Assembly (NCBI RefSeq): GCF_027744825.2
Contig: NC_071349.1
Span: 3,100,001 to 3,164,000 of the forward strand
Direction of reading: 5' to 3'
Length of the DNA stretch: 64,000 nucleotides
Source: Synchiropus splendidus
Lineage: Eukaryota; Chordata; Actinopteri; Syngnathiformes; Callionymidae
Of the stretch, positions 46,334-60,532 are shown one piece after another. Numbering within the stretch: position 1 is the first letter of the stretch; each line of letters begins with the position of its first letter. The notes beneath the pieces were generated by a model. The model was not told the DNA's origin, did not search any database, and was given only the letters and a program-made list of their open reading frames with translations. The translations under genes and the position numbers were made by a program.

Positions 46334-48779
46334 AAGTGTTTTTCCAAAGTTATCAACATTTTTATGTTTGGCGTTCCGGAATCGACCTTATCTCAGGCTT
46401 AAAACGCGTTTTACGCATTGTGCCATAACTTTGCAGGGAACCTTTAGAACATGAAATTTTCACCTCCCACTATAGCAGAAAGGGTCTTTCTAGTAGTTGC
46501 ACATCAAATATAAGCTGTCTAAAGTGTTTTTCCAAAGTTATCAACATTTTTATGTTTGGCGTTCCAGAATCGACCTTATCTCAGGCTGAAAACGCGTTTT
46601 ACGCATTTTGCCATAACTTTGGAGGGAAGCTCTAGAAAATGAAATTTTCACCTCCCACTATAGCAGAAAGGGTCTTTCTCGTAGTTGCACATCAAATCTA
46701 AGCTGACTGAAGTGTTTTTCCAAAGTTATCAACATTTTTATGTTTGTCGTTCTGGAATCGACCTTATCTCAGGCTGAAAACGCGTTTTACGCATTTTGCC
46801 ATAACTTTGGAGGGAAGCTCCAGAAAATGAAATTTTCACCTCCCACTATAGCAGAAAGGGTCTTTCTAGTAGTTGCACATCAAATCTAAGCTGTCTGAAG
46901 TGTTTTTCCAAAGTTATCAACATTTTTATGTTTGGCGTTCCGGAACCCACCTTATCTCATGCTGAAAACGCATTTTCTGCATTGTGCCATAACTTTGCAG
47001 GGAAGCTTCAGAACATGACATTTTAACCTCCCACTATTGCAGAAAGTGTCTTTCTAGTAGTTGCACATCAAATCTAAGCCGTCTGAAGTGTTTTTCCAAT
47101 GTTATCAACATTTTTATGTTTGGCGTTCCGGAACCCAACTTATCTCATGCTGAAAACGCGTTTTCTGCATTGTGCCATAACTTTGCAGGGAAGCTTCAGA
47201 ACATGAAATTTTCACCTCCCACTATAGCAGACAGGGTCTTTCTAGTAGTTGCACATCAAATCTAAGCTGTCTGATGAGTTTTTTCAAAGTTATCAACATT
47301 TTTATGTTTGGCGTTCCGGAACCGACCTTATCTCAGGCTGAAAACGTGTTTTACGCATTGTGCAATAACTTTGCAGGGAAGCTTCAGAACATGAAATTTT
47401 CACCTCCCACTATAGCTGAAAGGGTCTTTCTAGTATTTTCACATCAAATCTAAGCTGTCTGAAGTGTTTTTCCAAAGTTATGAACATTTTTATGTTTGGC
47501 GTTCCGGAATAAACCATATCTCAGACTGAAAAGGCGTTTTCTGCATTGTGCCATAACTTTGCAGGGAAGCTTCAGAAAATGAAATTTTCACCTCCCACTA
47601 TACCAGAAAGGGTCTTTCTCGTAGTTGCCCATCAAATCTAAGCTGTCTGAAGTGTTTTTCGAAAGTTATCAACATTTTTATGTTTGGCGTTCCGGAACCC
47701 ACCTTATCTCAAGCTGAAAACGCGTTTTCTGCGTTGTGCCATAACTTTGCAGGGAAGCTTCAGAAAAAGAAATTTTCACCTCCCACTATAGCAGTAAGGG
47801 TTTTTCTAGTAGTTGCACATCAAATCTAACCAGTCTGAAGTGTTTTTCCAAAGTTATCAACATTTTTATGTTTGGCGTTCCGGAATCAACCTTATCTCAG
47901 GCTGAAAACGCGTTTTCTGCATTGTGCCATAACTTTGCAAGGAAGCTTTATAACATGAATTTTTCACCTCCCACTATAGCAGAAAGGGTCTTTCTCGTAG
48001 TTGCACATCAAATCTAAGCTGTCTGAAGTGTTTTTCGAAAGTTATCAACATTTTTATGTTTGGCGTTCCGGAATCGACCTTATCTCAGGATGAAAATGCG
48101 TTTTCTGCATTGTCCCATAACTTTCCAGGGAGGCTTCAGAACATGAAATTTTGACCTCCCACTATAGCAGAAAGGTTCTTTCTAGTAGTTGCACATCAAA
48201 TCTAAGCTGTCTGAAGTGTTTTTCGATAGTTATCAACATTTTTACGTTTGGCGTTCCGGAATCGACCTTATCTCAGGCTGAAAACGCGATTTACGCATTC
48301 TGCCAAAACTTTGCAGGGAATCTTCAGAACATGAAATTTTAACCTGCCACTATAGCAGAACGGGTGCCTTCTAGTAGTTGCACATCAAATCTAAGCTGTC
48401 TGAAGTGTTTTTCCAAACTTATCAACATTTTTATGTTTGGCATTCCAGAATCGACCTTATCTCTGGCTGAAAACGCGTTTTCTGCATTGTGCCATAAATT
48501 TGCAGGGAAGCTTCAGAACATGAAATTTTAACCTCCCACTGTAGCAGAAAGGGTCTTTCGAGTCGTTGCACATCAAATCTAAGCTGTCTGAAGTGTTTTT
48601 CCAAAGTCATCAACATTTTTATGTTTGGCGTTCCGGAACCCACCTTATCTCATGCTGAAAACGCGTTTTCTGCATTGATCCTTAACTTTGCAGGGAAGCT
48701 TCAGAACATGAAATTTTAACCTCCCACTATAGCAGAAAGGGTCTTTCTAGTAGTTGCACATCAAATCTAAGCTGTCTGA

Positions 48780-51420
48780 AATGTTTTTTCGAAAGCTATC
48801 AACATTTTTGACGTTGGCGTTCCAGAAACGTCCTTATCTCGGGCTGAAAACGCGTTTTCTGCATTGTGCCATAACTTTGCAGAGAAGCTTCAGAACATCA
48901 AATTTTCACCTCCCACTGTAGCAGAAAGGGTCTTTCTAGTCGTTTAGATCAAATCTAAGCTGTCTGAAGTGTTTTTCCAAAGTTATCTTCATTTTTATGT
49001 TTGGCGTTCCGGAACCCACCTTATCTCAGGCTGAAAACGCGTTTTCTGCATTGTGCCATAACTTTGCAGGGAAGGTTCAGAACATGAAATTTTCACCTCC
49101 CACTATAGCAGAAAGGGTCTTTCTTGTAGTTGCACATCAAATCTAAGCTGTCTGAAGTGTTTTTCCAAAGTTGTCAACATTTTTGTGTTTGGCGTTCCGG
49201 AACCCACCTTATCTCAGGCTGAAAACGCGTTTAATGCATTGTTCCTTGACTTTGCAGGGAAGCTTCAGAACATGAAATTTTCAACTCCCACTATAACAGA
49301 CAGGGTCTTTCTAGTAGTTGCACATCAAATCTAAGCTTTCTGAAGTGTTTTTCCAAAGTTACCAACATTTTTATGTTTGGCGTTCCGGAACCCACCTTAT
49401 CTCAGGCTAAAAACGCGTTTTCTGCATAGTGCCATAACTTTGCAGGGAAGATTCAGAACATGAAATTTTAACCTCCCACTGTAGCAGAAAGGGTCTTTCT
49501 AGTAGTTGCACATCAAATCTAAGCTGTCTGAAGTGTTTTTCCAAAGTTATCAACATTTTTATGTTTGGCATTCCAGAATCGACCTTATCTCTGGCTGAAA
49601 ACGCGTTTTCTGCATTGTGATATAACTTTACAGGGAATCTTCAGAACATGAAATTTTCATATCCCACTATTGCAGAAAAGGTCTTTCTAGTAGTTGCACA
49701 TCAAATCTAAGCTGTCTGAAGTGTTTTTCCAAAGTTATCAACATTTTTATGTATGGCGTTCCGGAACCCACCTTATCTCAGGCTGAAAACGCGTTTTCTG
49801 CCTTGTGCCATAACTTTGCAGGGAAGCTTCAGAACATAACATTTTCAGATCCCACTATAGCAGAAATGGTCTTTCTAGTAGTTGCACATGAAATCTAAGC
49901 TGTCTGAAGTGTTTTTCCAAAGTCATCAACATTTTTATGTTTGGCGTTCCGGAACCCACCATATCTCAGGCTGAAAACGCGTTTTCTGCATTGTGCCTTA
50001 ACTTTTTAGGGGAGCTTCAGAACATGGAATTTTCACCTCCCACTATAACAGAAAGGGTCCTTCTAGTAGTTGCACATCAAATCTAAGTGGTCTGAAGTGT
50101 TTTTCCAAAGTAATCAACATTTTTATCTTTGGCGTTCCGGAACTCAACTTATCTCATGCTGACAACGCGTGTACTGCATTGATCCTTAACTTTGCAGGGA
50201 AGCTTCAGAACATGAAATTATAACCTCCCACTATAGCAGAAAGGGTCTTTCTAGTAGTTGCACATCAAATCTAAGCTGTCTGAAATGTTTTTTCGAAAGC
50301 TATCAACATTTTTGACGTTGGCGTTCCAGAAACGTCCTTATCTCGGGCTGAAAACGCGTTTTCTGCATTGTGCCATAACTTTGCAGAGAAGCTTCAGAAC
50401 ATCAAATTTTCACCTCCCACTATAGCAGAAAGGGTCTTTCTAGTCGTTGTAGATCAAATCTAAGCTGTCTGAAGTGTTTTTCCAAAGTTATCTACATTTT
50501 TATGTTTGGCGTTCCGGAACCCACCTTATCTCAGGCTGAAAACGCGTTTTCTGCATTGTGCCATAACTTTGCAGGGAAGGTTCAGAACATGAAATTTTCA
50601 CCTCCCACTATAGCAAAAAAAGTCTTTCTAGTCTTTGCACATCAAATCTAAGCTGTCTGAAGTGTTTTTCCAAAGTTATCAACATTTTTACGGTTGGCGC
50701 TCCAGAACCCACCTTATCTCAGGCTGAAAACGCGTTTTCTGCATTGTTCCTTAACTTTGCAGGGAAGCATCAGAACATGAAATTTTCAACTCCCACTATG
50801 ACAAACAGGGTCTTTCGAATAGTTGCATATCAAATCTAATCTGTCTGAAGTGTTTTTCGAAAGTTAGCTACATTTTTATGTTTGGCGTTCCGGAACCCAC
50901 CTTATCTCAGGGTGAAAATGCGTTTTTTGCATTGTGCCATAACTTTGAAGGAAATCTTCAGAACATGAAAGTTTCACCTCCCACTATAGCAGAAAGGGTC
51001 TTTCTTGTAGTTGCACATCAAATCTAAGCTGTCTGAAGTGTTTTTCCAAAGTTGTCAACATTTTTGTGTTTGGCGTTCCGGAACCCACCTTATCTCAGGC
51101 TGAAAACGCGTTTACTGCATTGTTCCTTGACTTTGCAGGGAAGCTTCAGAACATGAAATTTTCAACTCCCACTATAACAGACAGGGTCTTTCTAGTAGTT
51201 GCACATCAAATCTAAGCTGTCTGAAGTGTTTTTCCAAAGTTATCAACATTTTTATGTATGGCGTTCCGGAACCCACCTTATCTCAGGCTGAAAACGCGTT
51301 TTCTGCCTTGTGCCATGACTTTGCAGGGAAGCTTCAGAACATAACATTTTCAGATCCCACTATAGCAGAAAGGGTCTTTCTAGTAGTTGCACATGAAATC
51401 TAAGCTGTTTGAAGTGTTTT
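48780..51420 (+). repeat. Duplicated monomer strings, 1.50-kb and 1.88-kb offsets
   Basis: The string with AACATTTTTGACGTTGGCG and GAAACGTCCTTATCTCGGG appears at about 48803 and 50303. TTGTCAACATTTTTGTGTTT with TTGTTCCTTGAC appears at about 49170 and 51050. TTTATGTATGGCG with TTTCTGCCTTGTGCC and ACATAACATTTTCAGATCCC appears at about 49745 and 51245. These are mosaic higher-order repeats. Confidence 0.8.
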
Positions 51421-51459
51421 TCCAAAGTTATCAACATTTTTATGTTTGGCGTTCCGGAA

Positions 51460-52410
51460 TCGACCTTATCTCAGGCTGAAAACGCGTTTTCTGCATTGTG
51501 CCATAAATTTGCAGGGAAGCTTCAGAACATGAAATTTTAACATCCCACTGTAGCAGAAAGGGTCTTTCGAGTCGTTGCACATCAAATCTAAGCTGTCTGA
51601 AGTGTTTTTCCAAAGTCATCAACATTTTTACGTTTGGCGTTCCGGAACCCACCATATCTCAGGCTGAAAACGCGTTTTCTGCATTGTGCCTTAACTTTTT
51701 AGGGGAGCTTCAGAACATGGAATTTTCACCTCCCACTATAACAGAAAGGGTCCTTCTAGTAGTTGCACATCAAATCTAAGTGGTCTGAAGTGTTTTTCCA
51801 AAGTTATCAACATTTTTATGTTTGGCGTTCCGGAACTCAACTTATCTCAGGCTGAAAACGCGTTTTCTGCATTGTGCCATAAATTTGCAGGGAAGCTTCA
51901 GAACATGAAATTTTAACCTCCCACTGTAGCAGAAAGGGTCTTTCGAGTCGTTGCACATCAAATCTAAGCTGTCTGAAGTGTTTTTCCAAAGTCATCAACA
52001 TTTTTATGTTTGGCGTTCCGGAACCCACCATATCTCAGGCTGAAAACGCGTTTTCTGCATTGTGCCTTAACTTTTTAGGGGAGCTTCAGAACATGGAATT
52101 TTCACCTCCCACTATAACAGAAAGGGTCCTTCTAGTAGTTGCACATCAAATCTAAGTGGTCTGAAGTGTTTTTCCAAAGTTATCAACATTTTTATGTTTG
52201 GCGTTCCGGAACTCAACTTATCTTAGGCTGAAAACGCGTTTTCTGCATTGTGCCATAAATTTGCAGGGAAGCTTCAGAACATGAAATTTTGACCTCCCAC
52301 TTTAGCAGAAAGGGTCTTTCGAGTCGTTGCACATGAAATCTAAGCTGTCTGAAGTGTTTTTCCAAAGTCATCAACATTTTTATGTTTGGCGTTACGGAAC
52401 CCACCTTATA
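51460..52410 (+). repeat. Dimeric higher-order repeat (about 376 bp)
   Basis: Two monomer types alternate. One has TGCCATAAATTTGCAGG, CTTTCGAGTCGTTGC and AAAGTCATCAAC. The other has CACCATATCTC, ACTTTTTAGGGGAGC, AACATGGAATTTTC, GGGTCCTTCTAG and CTAAGTGGTCTG. The pair repeats at about 51.46, 51.84 and 52.21 kb, with spacing of 376 bp and then about 373 bp. Confidence 0.88.
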
Positions 52411-55400
52411 TCAGGCTGAAAACGCGTTTTCTGCATTGTGCCATAACTTTGCAGGGAAGCTTCAGAACATCAAAGTTTCACCTACCACTATAGCAGAAAT
52501 TGTCTTTCTAGTAGTTGCACATCAAATATAAGCTGTCTGAAATCTTTTTTCCAAAGTTATCAAGAATTTTATGTTTGGCGTTCCGGAACCCACCTTATAT
52601 CAGGCTGAAAACGCGTTTTCTGCATTGTGCCATACCTTTGCAGGAAAGCTGCAGAATATGAAATTTTCACCTCCCACTATAGCAGAAAGGGTCTTTCTAG
52701 TAGTTGCACATCAAATCTAAGCTGTCTGAAGTGTTTTTCCAAAGTTATCAATATTTTTATGCTTGGCGTTCTGAAACCCACCTTATCTCTGGCTGAAAAA
52801 GTCGTTTTCTGCATTGTGCCATGACTTTGCAGGGAAGCTTCAGAACATTAAATTTTCAACTCCCTCTATAGCAGAAAGGGTCTTTCTAGTAGTTGAACGT
52901 CAAATCTAAGCTGTCTGAAGTGTTTTTCCAAAGTTATCAACATTTTTATGTTTGGCATTCCGGATCGCACCTTATTGAAAACGCCTTTTCTTCATTGTGC
53001 CATAACTTTGCAGGAAAGCTGCAGAATATGAAATTTTCACCTCTCACTATAGCAGAAAGGGTCTTTCTAGTAGTTGCACATCAAATCTAAGCTGTTTGAT
53101 GTGTTTTTCGAAAGTGATCCACATTTTTTTGTTTGGCGTTCCGGAACCCACCTTATCTCATGCTGAAAACGCGATTTACGCATTCTGCCATAACTTTGCA
53201 GGGAATCTTCAGAACATGAAATTTTCATATCCCTCTATTGCAGAAAGGGTCTTTCTAGTAGTTGCACGTTGCACATGAAATATAAGCTTTCTGAAGTGTT
53301 TTTCCAAAGTTATCAACACTTTTATGTTTGGCATTCCAGAATCGACCTTTTCTCTGGCTGAAAACGCGTTTTCTGCATTGTGATAAAGCTTTGCAGGGAA
53401 ACTTCAGAACATGAAATTTTCACATCCCACTATAGCAGAAAGGGTCTTTCTAGTAATTGCACATCAAATCTAAGCTGTCTGAAGTGTTTTTCCAAAGTTA
53501 TCAACATTTTTATGTTTGGCGTTCCGGAACCCACCTTATCTCAGGCTGTAAACGCGTTTTCTGCATTGTGCCATAACGTTGGAGGGAAGCTTCAGAACAT
53601 GAAATTTTAACCTGCCACTATAGCAGAAAGGGTCCTTCTAGTAGTTGCACATCAAATCTAAGCTGTTTGAAGTGTTTTTCCAAAGTTATCAACATTTTTA
53701 TGTTTGGCGTTCCGGAATCGACCTTATCTCAGGCTGAAAACGCGTTTTCTGCATTGTGCCATAACTTTCCAGGGAAGCTTCAGAACATGAAATTTTCAAC
53801 TCGCACTACAGCAGAAAGGCTCTTTCTAGTAGTTGCACGTCAAATCTAAGCTGTCTGAAGTGTTTTTCGAACGTTATCCACATTTTTTTGTTTGGCGTTC
53901 CGGAACCCACCTTATCTCAGGCTGAAAACGCGTTTTCTGCCTTGTGCCATAACTTTGCAGGGAAGCTTCAGAACATGACATTTTCACATCCCACTATTGC
54001 AGAAAGGGTCCTTCTAGTAGTTGCACATCAAATCTAAGCTGTTTGAAGTGTTTTTCCAAAGTTATCAACATTTTTATGTTTGGCGTTACGGAATCAACCT
54101 TATCTCAAGCTTAAAACGCGTTTTCTGCATTGTGCCATAACTTTGCAGGAAAGCTTCAGAACATGAAATTTTCAATACCCACTAAAGCAGAAAGGGTCTT
54201 TCTCCTACTTGCACATCAAATCTAAGCTGTCTGAAGTGTTTTTCGAGAGTTCTCAACATTTTTATATTTGGCGTTCCTGAATCGACCTTATCTCAGGCTG
54301 AAAACGCGTTTTCTGCATTGTGCCATAACTTTGCAGGGAAGCTTCAGAACATGAAATTTTCAACTCCCACTATTGCAGAAAGGTTCTTTCTATTAGTTGC
54401 ACGTCAAATCTAAGCTGTCTGAAGTGTTTTTCCAAAGTTATCAACATTTTTATGTTTCGCATTCCAGAATCGACCTTATCTCTGGCTGAAAACGCGTTTT
54501 CTGCATTGTGATATAACTTTGCAGGGAAGCTTCAGAACATGAAATTTTCACATCCCACTATAGCAGAAAGGGTTTTTCTAGTCGTTGCACATCAAATCTA
54601 AGCTTTCTGAAGTGTTTTTCCAAAGTTATCAACATTTTTATGTTTGGCGTTCCGGAACCCACCTTATCTCAGGCTGTAAACGTGTTTTCTGCATAGTGCA
54701 ATAAATTTGGAGGGAAGCTTCAGAACATGAAATTTTAACCTGCCACTATAGCAGAAAGGGTCCTTCTAGTAGTTGCACATCAAATCTAACCTGTCTGAAG
54801 TGTTTTTCCAAAGTTATCAACATCCTTATGTTTGGCGTTCAGGAATCAACCTTATCTCAGGCTGAAAACGCGTTTTCTGCGTTGTGCCATCACTTTGCAG
54901 GAAAGCTGCAGAATATGAATTTTTCAGCTCTCACTATAGCAGAAAGGGTCTTTCTAGTAGTTGCACATCAAATCTAAGCTGTCTGATGTGTTTTTCGAAA
55001 GTTTTCAACCTTTTTATATTTGGCGTTCCTGAATCGACCTTATCTCAAGCTTAAAACGCGTTTTCTGTATTGTCCCATAACTTTGCAGGAAAGCATCAGA
55101 ACATCAAATTTTCAATTCCCACTAAAGCAGAAAGGGTCTTTCTCCTACTTGCACATCAAATCTAAGCTGTCTGAAGTGTTTTTCCAAAGTTATCAACATT
55201 TTTATGTTTGGCGTTCCGGAACCCACCTTATCTCAGGCTGAAAACGCGTTTTCTGTTGTGTGCCATAACTTTGCAGGGAAGCTTCAGAACTTGAAATTTT
55301 CACCTCCCACTATAGCAGAAAGGGTCTTTCTCGTAGTTGTACATCAAATCTAAGCTGTCTGAAGTGTTTTTCGAAAGCTATCAACATTTTTATGTTTGGC

Positions 55401-58400
55401 GTTCCGGAACCCACCTTATCTCAGGCTGAAAACGGGTTTTTTACATTGTGCCATAACTTTGCAGGGAAGCTTCAGAACATGAAATTTTCACCTCCCACTA
55501 TAGCAGAAAGGGTCTTTCTAGTCGTTGTACATCAAATCTAAGCTGTCTGAAGTGTTTTTCCAAAGTTATCAACATTTTTATGTTTGGCGTTCCGGAACTC
55601 ACCTTATCTCTGGCTGAAAACACGTTTTCTGCATTGTGCCTTTACTTTTCTGGGGAGCTTCAGATCATGGAATTTTCACATCCCACTATAACAGAAAGGG
55701 TCCTTCTAGTAGTTGCACATCAAATTTAAGCTGTCTGAAGTGTTTTTCCAAAGTTATCAACATTTTTACGTTTGGCGTTCCGGAACCCACCTTTTCTCAG
55801 GCTGAAAATGTATTTTCTGAAATGTGCCATAACTTTTCTGGGAAGCTTCAGATCATGAAATTTTCACCTACCACTAAAGCAGAAAGGGTCTTTCTAGCAG
55901 TTGCACATCAAATCTAAGCTGTCTGAAGTGTTTTTCCAAAGTGATCAACATTTTTATGTTTGGCGTTCCGGAACCCACCTTATCTCAGGCTGAAAACGCG
56001 TTTTCTGCATTGTGCCATAACTTTGCAGGGAAGCTTCAGAACATGAAATTTTCACCTCCCTCAAAAGCAGAAAGGGTCTTTCTAGTAGTTGCACATCAAA
56101 TCTAAGGTGTCTGAAGTGTTTTTCCTAAGTTGTCAACATTTTTGTGTTTGGCGTTCCGGAACCCACCTTATCTCAGGCTGAATACCCGTTTTCTGCATTG
56201 TGCCATAACTTTGCAGAGAAGCTTCAGAACATGAAATTTTCAACTCCCACTATAACAGACAGGGTCTTTCTAGTAGTTGCACATCAAATATAAGTTGTCT
56301 GAAGTGTTTCTCGAAAGCTATCAACATTTTTATGTTTGGCGTTCCGGAAACGACCTTATCTCGGGCTGAAAACGCATTTTCTGCATTGTGCCATAACTTT
56401 GCAGGGAAGCTTCAGAACATGAAATTTTCACCTCCCACTATAACAGAAAGGGTCTTTCTCGTAGTTGCACATCAAATCTAAGTTGTCTGAAGTGTTTTTC
56501 GAAAGCTATCAACATTTTTATGTTTGGCGTTCCGGAAACGAAATTATCTCGGGCTGAAAACGCGTTTTCTGCATTGTGCCATAACTTTGCAGGGAAGGTT
56601 CAGAACATGAAATTTTCACCTCCGACTATAGCAGAAAGGGTTTTTATAATAGTTGCTCATCAAATCTAAGCTGTCTGAAGTGTTTTTCCAAAGTTATCAA
56701 CATTTTTATGTTTGGCGTTCCGGAACTCACCTTATCTCAGGCTGAAAACGCGTTTTCTGCATTGTTCCTTAACTTTGCAGAGAATCTTCAGAACATGAAA
56801 TTTTCAACTCCTACTATAACAGACAGGGTCTTTCGAGTAGTTGCACATCAAATATAAGTTGTCTGAAGTGTTTCTCGAAAGCTATCGACATATTTATGTT
56901 TGGCGTTTCGGAAACGACCTTATCTCGGGCTGAAAACGCGTTTTCTGCATTGTGCCATAACTTTGCAGGGAAGCTTCAGAACATGAAATTTTCTCCTCCC
57001 ACTATAAGCATAAAGGGTCTTTCTAGTAGTTACACATCAAATCTAAGCTGTCTGAAGTGTTATTCCAAAGTTATCAACATTTTTATGTTTGGCGTTCCGG
57101 AACCCACCTTATCTCTGGCTGAAAACGCATTTTATGCTTTGTGCCATAACTTTGCAGGGAAGCTTCAGAAAATGAAATTTTCACCTCCCACTATAGCAGA
57201 AAGGGTCTTTCTCGTAGTTGCACATCAAATCTAAGCTGTCTGAAATGTTTTTTCCAAAGTTATCAACATTTTTATGTTTGGCGTTCCGGAACCCTCCTTA
57301 TCTCATGCTGAAAAAGCGTTTTCTGCATTGTGCCATAACTTTGCAGGGAAGCTTCCGAACATGAAATTTTCACCTCCCACTGTAGCAGAAAGGGTCTTTC
57401 TAGTAGTTGCACATCAAATCTAAGCTGTCTGAAGTGTTTTTCCAAAGTTATCAACATTTTTAAGTTTGGCGTTCCGGAACCCACCTTATCGCAGGCTGAA
57501 AACGCATTTTCTGCATTGTTCCTTAACTTTGCAGGGAAGCATCAGAACATGAAATTTTCAGCTCCCACTATGACAAACAGGGTCTTTCTAATAGTTGCAC
57601 ATCAAATCTAAGCTGTCTGAAGTGTTTTTCCAAAGTTATCAACATTTTTCTGTTTGGCGTTCCTGAACCCACCTTATCTCTGGCTGAAAACGCGTTTTCT
57701 GCTTTATGCCATAACTTTGACGGAAAGCTTCTGAACATGAAAGTTTCACCTCCCACTATAGCAGAAAGGGTCTTTCTAGTAGTTGCACATCAAATCTAAG
57801 CTGTCTGAAATGTTTTTTCCAAAGTTATCAACATTTTTATGTTTGGCGTTCCGGAACCCACCTTATCTCAGGCTGAAAAGGCGTTTTCTGCATTGACCCA
57901 TAACTTTGCAAGGAAATTTCAGAATATGAAATTTTCACTTCCCACTATAGCAGAAAGGGTGTTTCTAGTAGTTGCTCATCAAATCTAAGCTGTCTGAAGT
58001 GGTTTTCCAAAGTTATCAACATTTTTATGTTTGGCGTTCCGGAACCCAACTTTTTTCAGGCTGAAAACGCGTTTTCTGCATTGTGCCATAACTTTGCAGG
58101 GAAGCTTCAGAACATGAAATTTTAACCTCCCACTATAGCAGAAAGGGTCTTTCTAGTAGTTACACATCAAATCTAAGCTGTCTGAAGTGTTATTCCAAAG
58201 TTATCAACATTTTTATGTTTGGCGTTCCGGAACCCACCTTATCTCAGGCTGAAAATGCGTTTTCTGCATTGTGCCATAACTTTGCAGGGAAGCTTCAGAA
58301 CATGAAATGTTCACCTCCCACTGTAGCAGAAAGGGTCTTTCTAGTAGTTGCACATCAAATCTAAGCTGTCTGAAGTGTTTTTGGAAAGTTATCAACATTT

Positions 58401-60508
58401 TTATGTATGGCGTTCCGGAATCGACCATATCTCAGGCTGAAAACGCGTTTTACGCATTGTGCCATAACTTTGCAGGGAAGCTTCAGAAAATGAAATTTTC
58501 ACGTCCCACTATAGCAGAAAGGGTCTTTCTAGTAGTTGCATATCAAATCTAAGCTGTATGAAGTTTTTTTCCAAAGTTATCAACATTTTTATGTTTGGCG
58601 TTCCGGAATCAACCTTATCTCAGGCTGAAAACGCCTTTTCTGCATTTTGCCATAACTTTGCAAGGAAGTTTCAGAACATGAAATTTTCACCTCCCACTAT
58701 AGCAGAAAGGGTCTTTCTAGTAGTTGCACATCAAATCTAAGCTGTCTGAAGTGTTTTTCCAAAGATATCAACATTTTTGTGTTTGGCGTTCCGGAACCCA
58801 CTTTATCTCAGGCTGAAAACGCGTTTTCTGCATTGTGCCATAACTTTGCAGGGAAGCTTCAGAACATGAAATGTTCACCTCCCACTATAGCAGAAAGGGT
58901 CTTTCTAGTAGTTGCACATCAAATCTAAGCTGTCTGAAGTGTTTTTCCAAAGTTATCAACATTTTTATGTTTGGCGTTCCGGAACCCACGTTATCTCAGG
59001 CTGAAAACGTGATTTCTGCATTGTGCCATAACTTTGCAGGGAAGCTTCAGAACATGAAATTTTCACCTCCCACTATAGCAGAAAGGGTCTTTCTAGTAGT
59101 TGCACATCAAATCTAAGCTGTCTGAAGTGTTTTTGGAAAGTTATCAACATTTTTATGTTTGCCGTTCCGGAATCGACCATATCTCAGGATGAAAACAGGT
59201 TTCACGCATTGTCCCATAACTTTCCAGGGAAGCTTCAGAACATGAAATTTTGACCTCCCACTATAGCAGAAAGGGTCTTTCTAGTAGTTGCACATCAAAT
59301 CTAAGCTGTCTGAAGCGTTTTTCGAAAATTATCAACATTTTTATGTTTGGCGTTCCGGAACACACCTTATCTCAAACTGAAAACGCATTTTCTGCATTGT
59401 GCCATTACTTTGCAGGGAAGCTTCGGAACATGAAATGTTCACCTCCCACTATAACAGAAAGGGTATTTCGAGTAGTTGCACTTCAAATCTAAGCTGTCTG
59501 AAGTGTTTTTCCAAAGTTATCAACATTTTTATGTTTGGCGTTCCGGAATCAACCTTATCTCAGGCTGAAAACGCGTTTACTGCATTTTGCCATAACTTTG
59601 CAAGGAAGTTTCAGAACATGAAATTTTCACCTCCCACTGTAGCAGAAAGGGTCTTTCTAGTAGTTGCACATCAAATCTAAGCTGTCTGAAGTGTTGTTCC
59701 AAAGTTATCAACATTTTTACGTTTGGCGTTCCGGAACCCACCTTATCTCAGGTTGAAAACGTGTTTTCTGCATTGTGCCATAACTTCTCAGGGAAGCTTC
59801 AGAACATGAAATGTTCACCTCCCACTATCGCAGAAAGGGTCTTTCTAGTAGTTGCACATCAAATCTAAGTTGTCTGAAGTGTTTTTCGAAAGCTATCAAA
59901 ATTTTTTAGGTTGGCGTTCCAGAAACGACCTTATCTCGGGCTGAAAACACTTTTTCTGCATTGTGCCATAACTTTGCAGGGAAGCTTCAGAACATGAAAT
60001 TTTAACCATCCACTATAGAAGAAAGGGTCTTTCAAGTCGTTGCACATCAAATCTAAGCTGTCTGAAGTGTTTTTCCAAAGTTATAAACATTTTTATGTTT
60101 GGCGTTCCGGAACCCACCTTATCTCAGGCTGAAAACGCGTTTTCTGCATTGTTCCTTAACTTTGCAGGGAAGCATCAGAACATTAAATTTTCAGCTCCCA
60201 CTATGACAAACAGGTTCTTTCTAATAGTTGCACATCAAATCTAATCTGTCTGAAGTGTTTTTCGAAAGTTATCAACATTTTTATGTATGGCGTTCCGGAA
60301 TCGACCATATCTCAGGCTGAAAACGCGTTTTACGCATTGTGCCATAACTTTGCAGGGAAGCTTCAGAAAATGAAATTTTCACGTCCCACTATAGGAGAAA
60401 GGGTCTTTCTAGTAGTTGCACATCAAATCTAAGCTGTATGAAGTTTTTTTTCCAAAGTTATCAACATTTTTATGTTTGACGTTCCGGAATCAACCTTATC
60501 TCAGGCTG

Positions 60509-60532
60509 AAAACGCGTTTAAAAACGCGTTTA
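60509..60532 (+). repeat. 12-bp tandem duplication inside a monomer
   Basis: AAAACGCGTTTA occurs twice in direct succession, so the monomer contains two ACGCGT cores. It is the only copy of this kind seen in the window. Confidence 0.92.
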
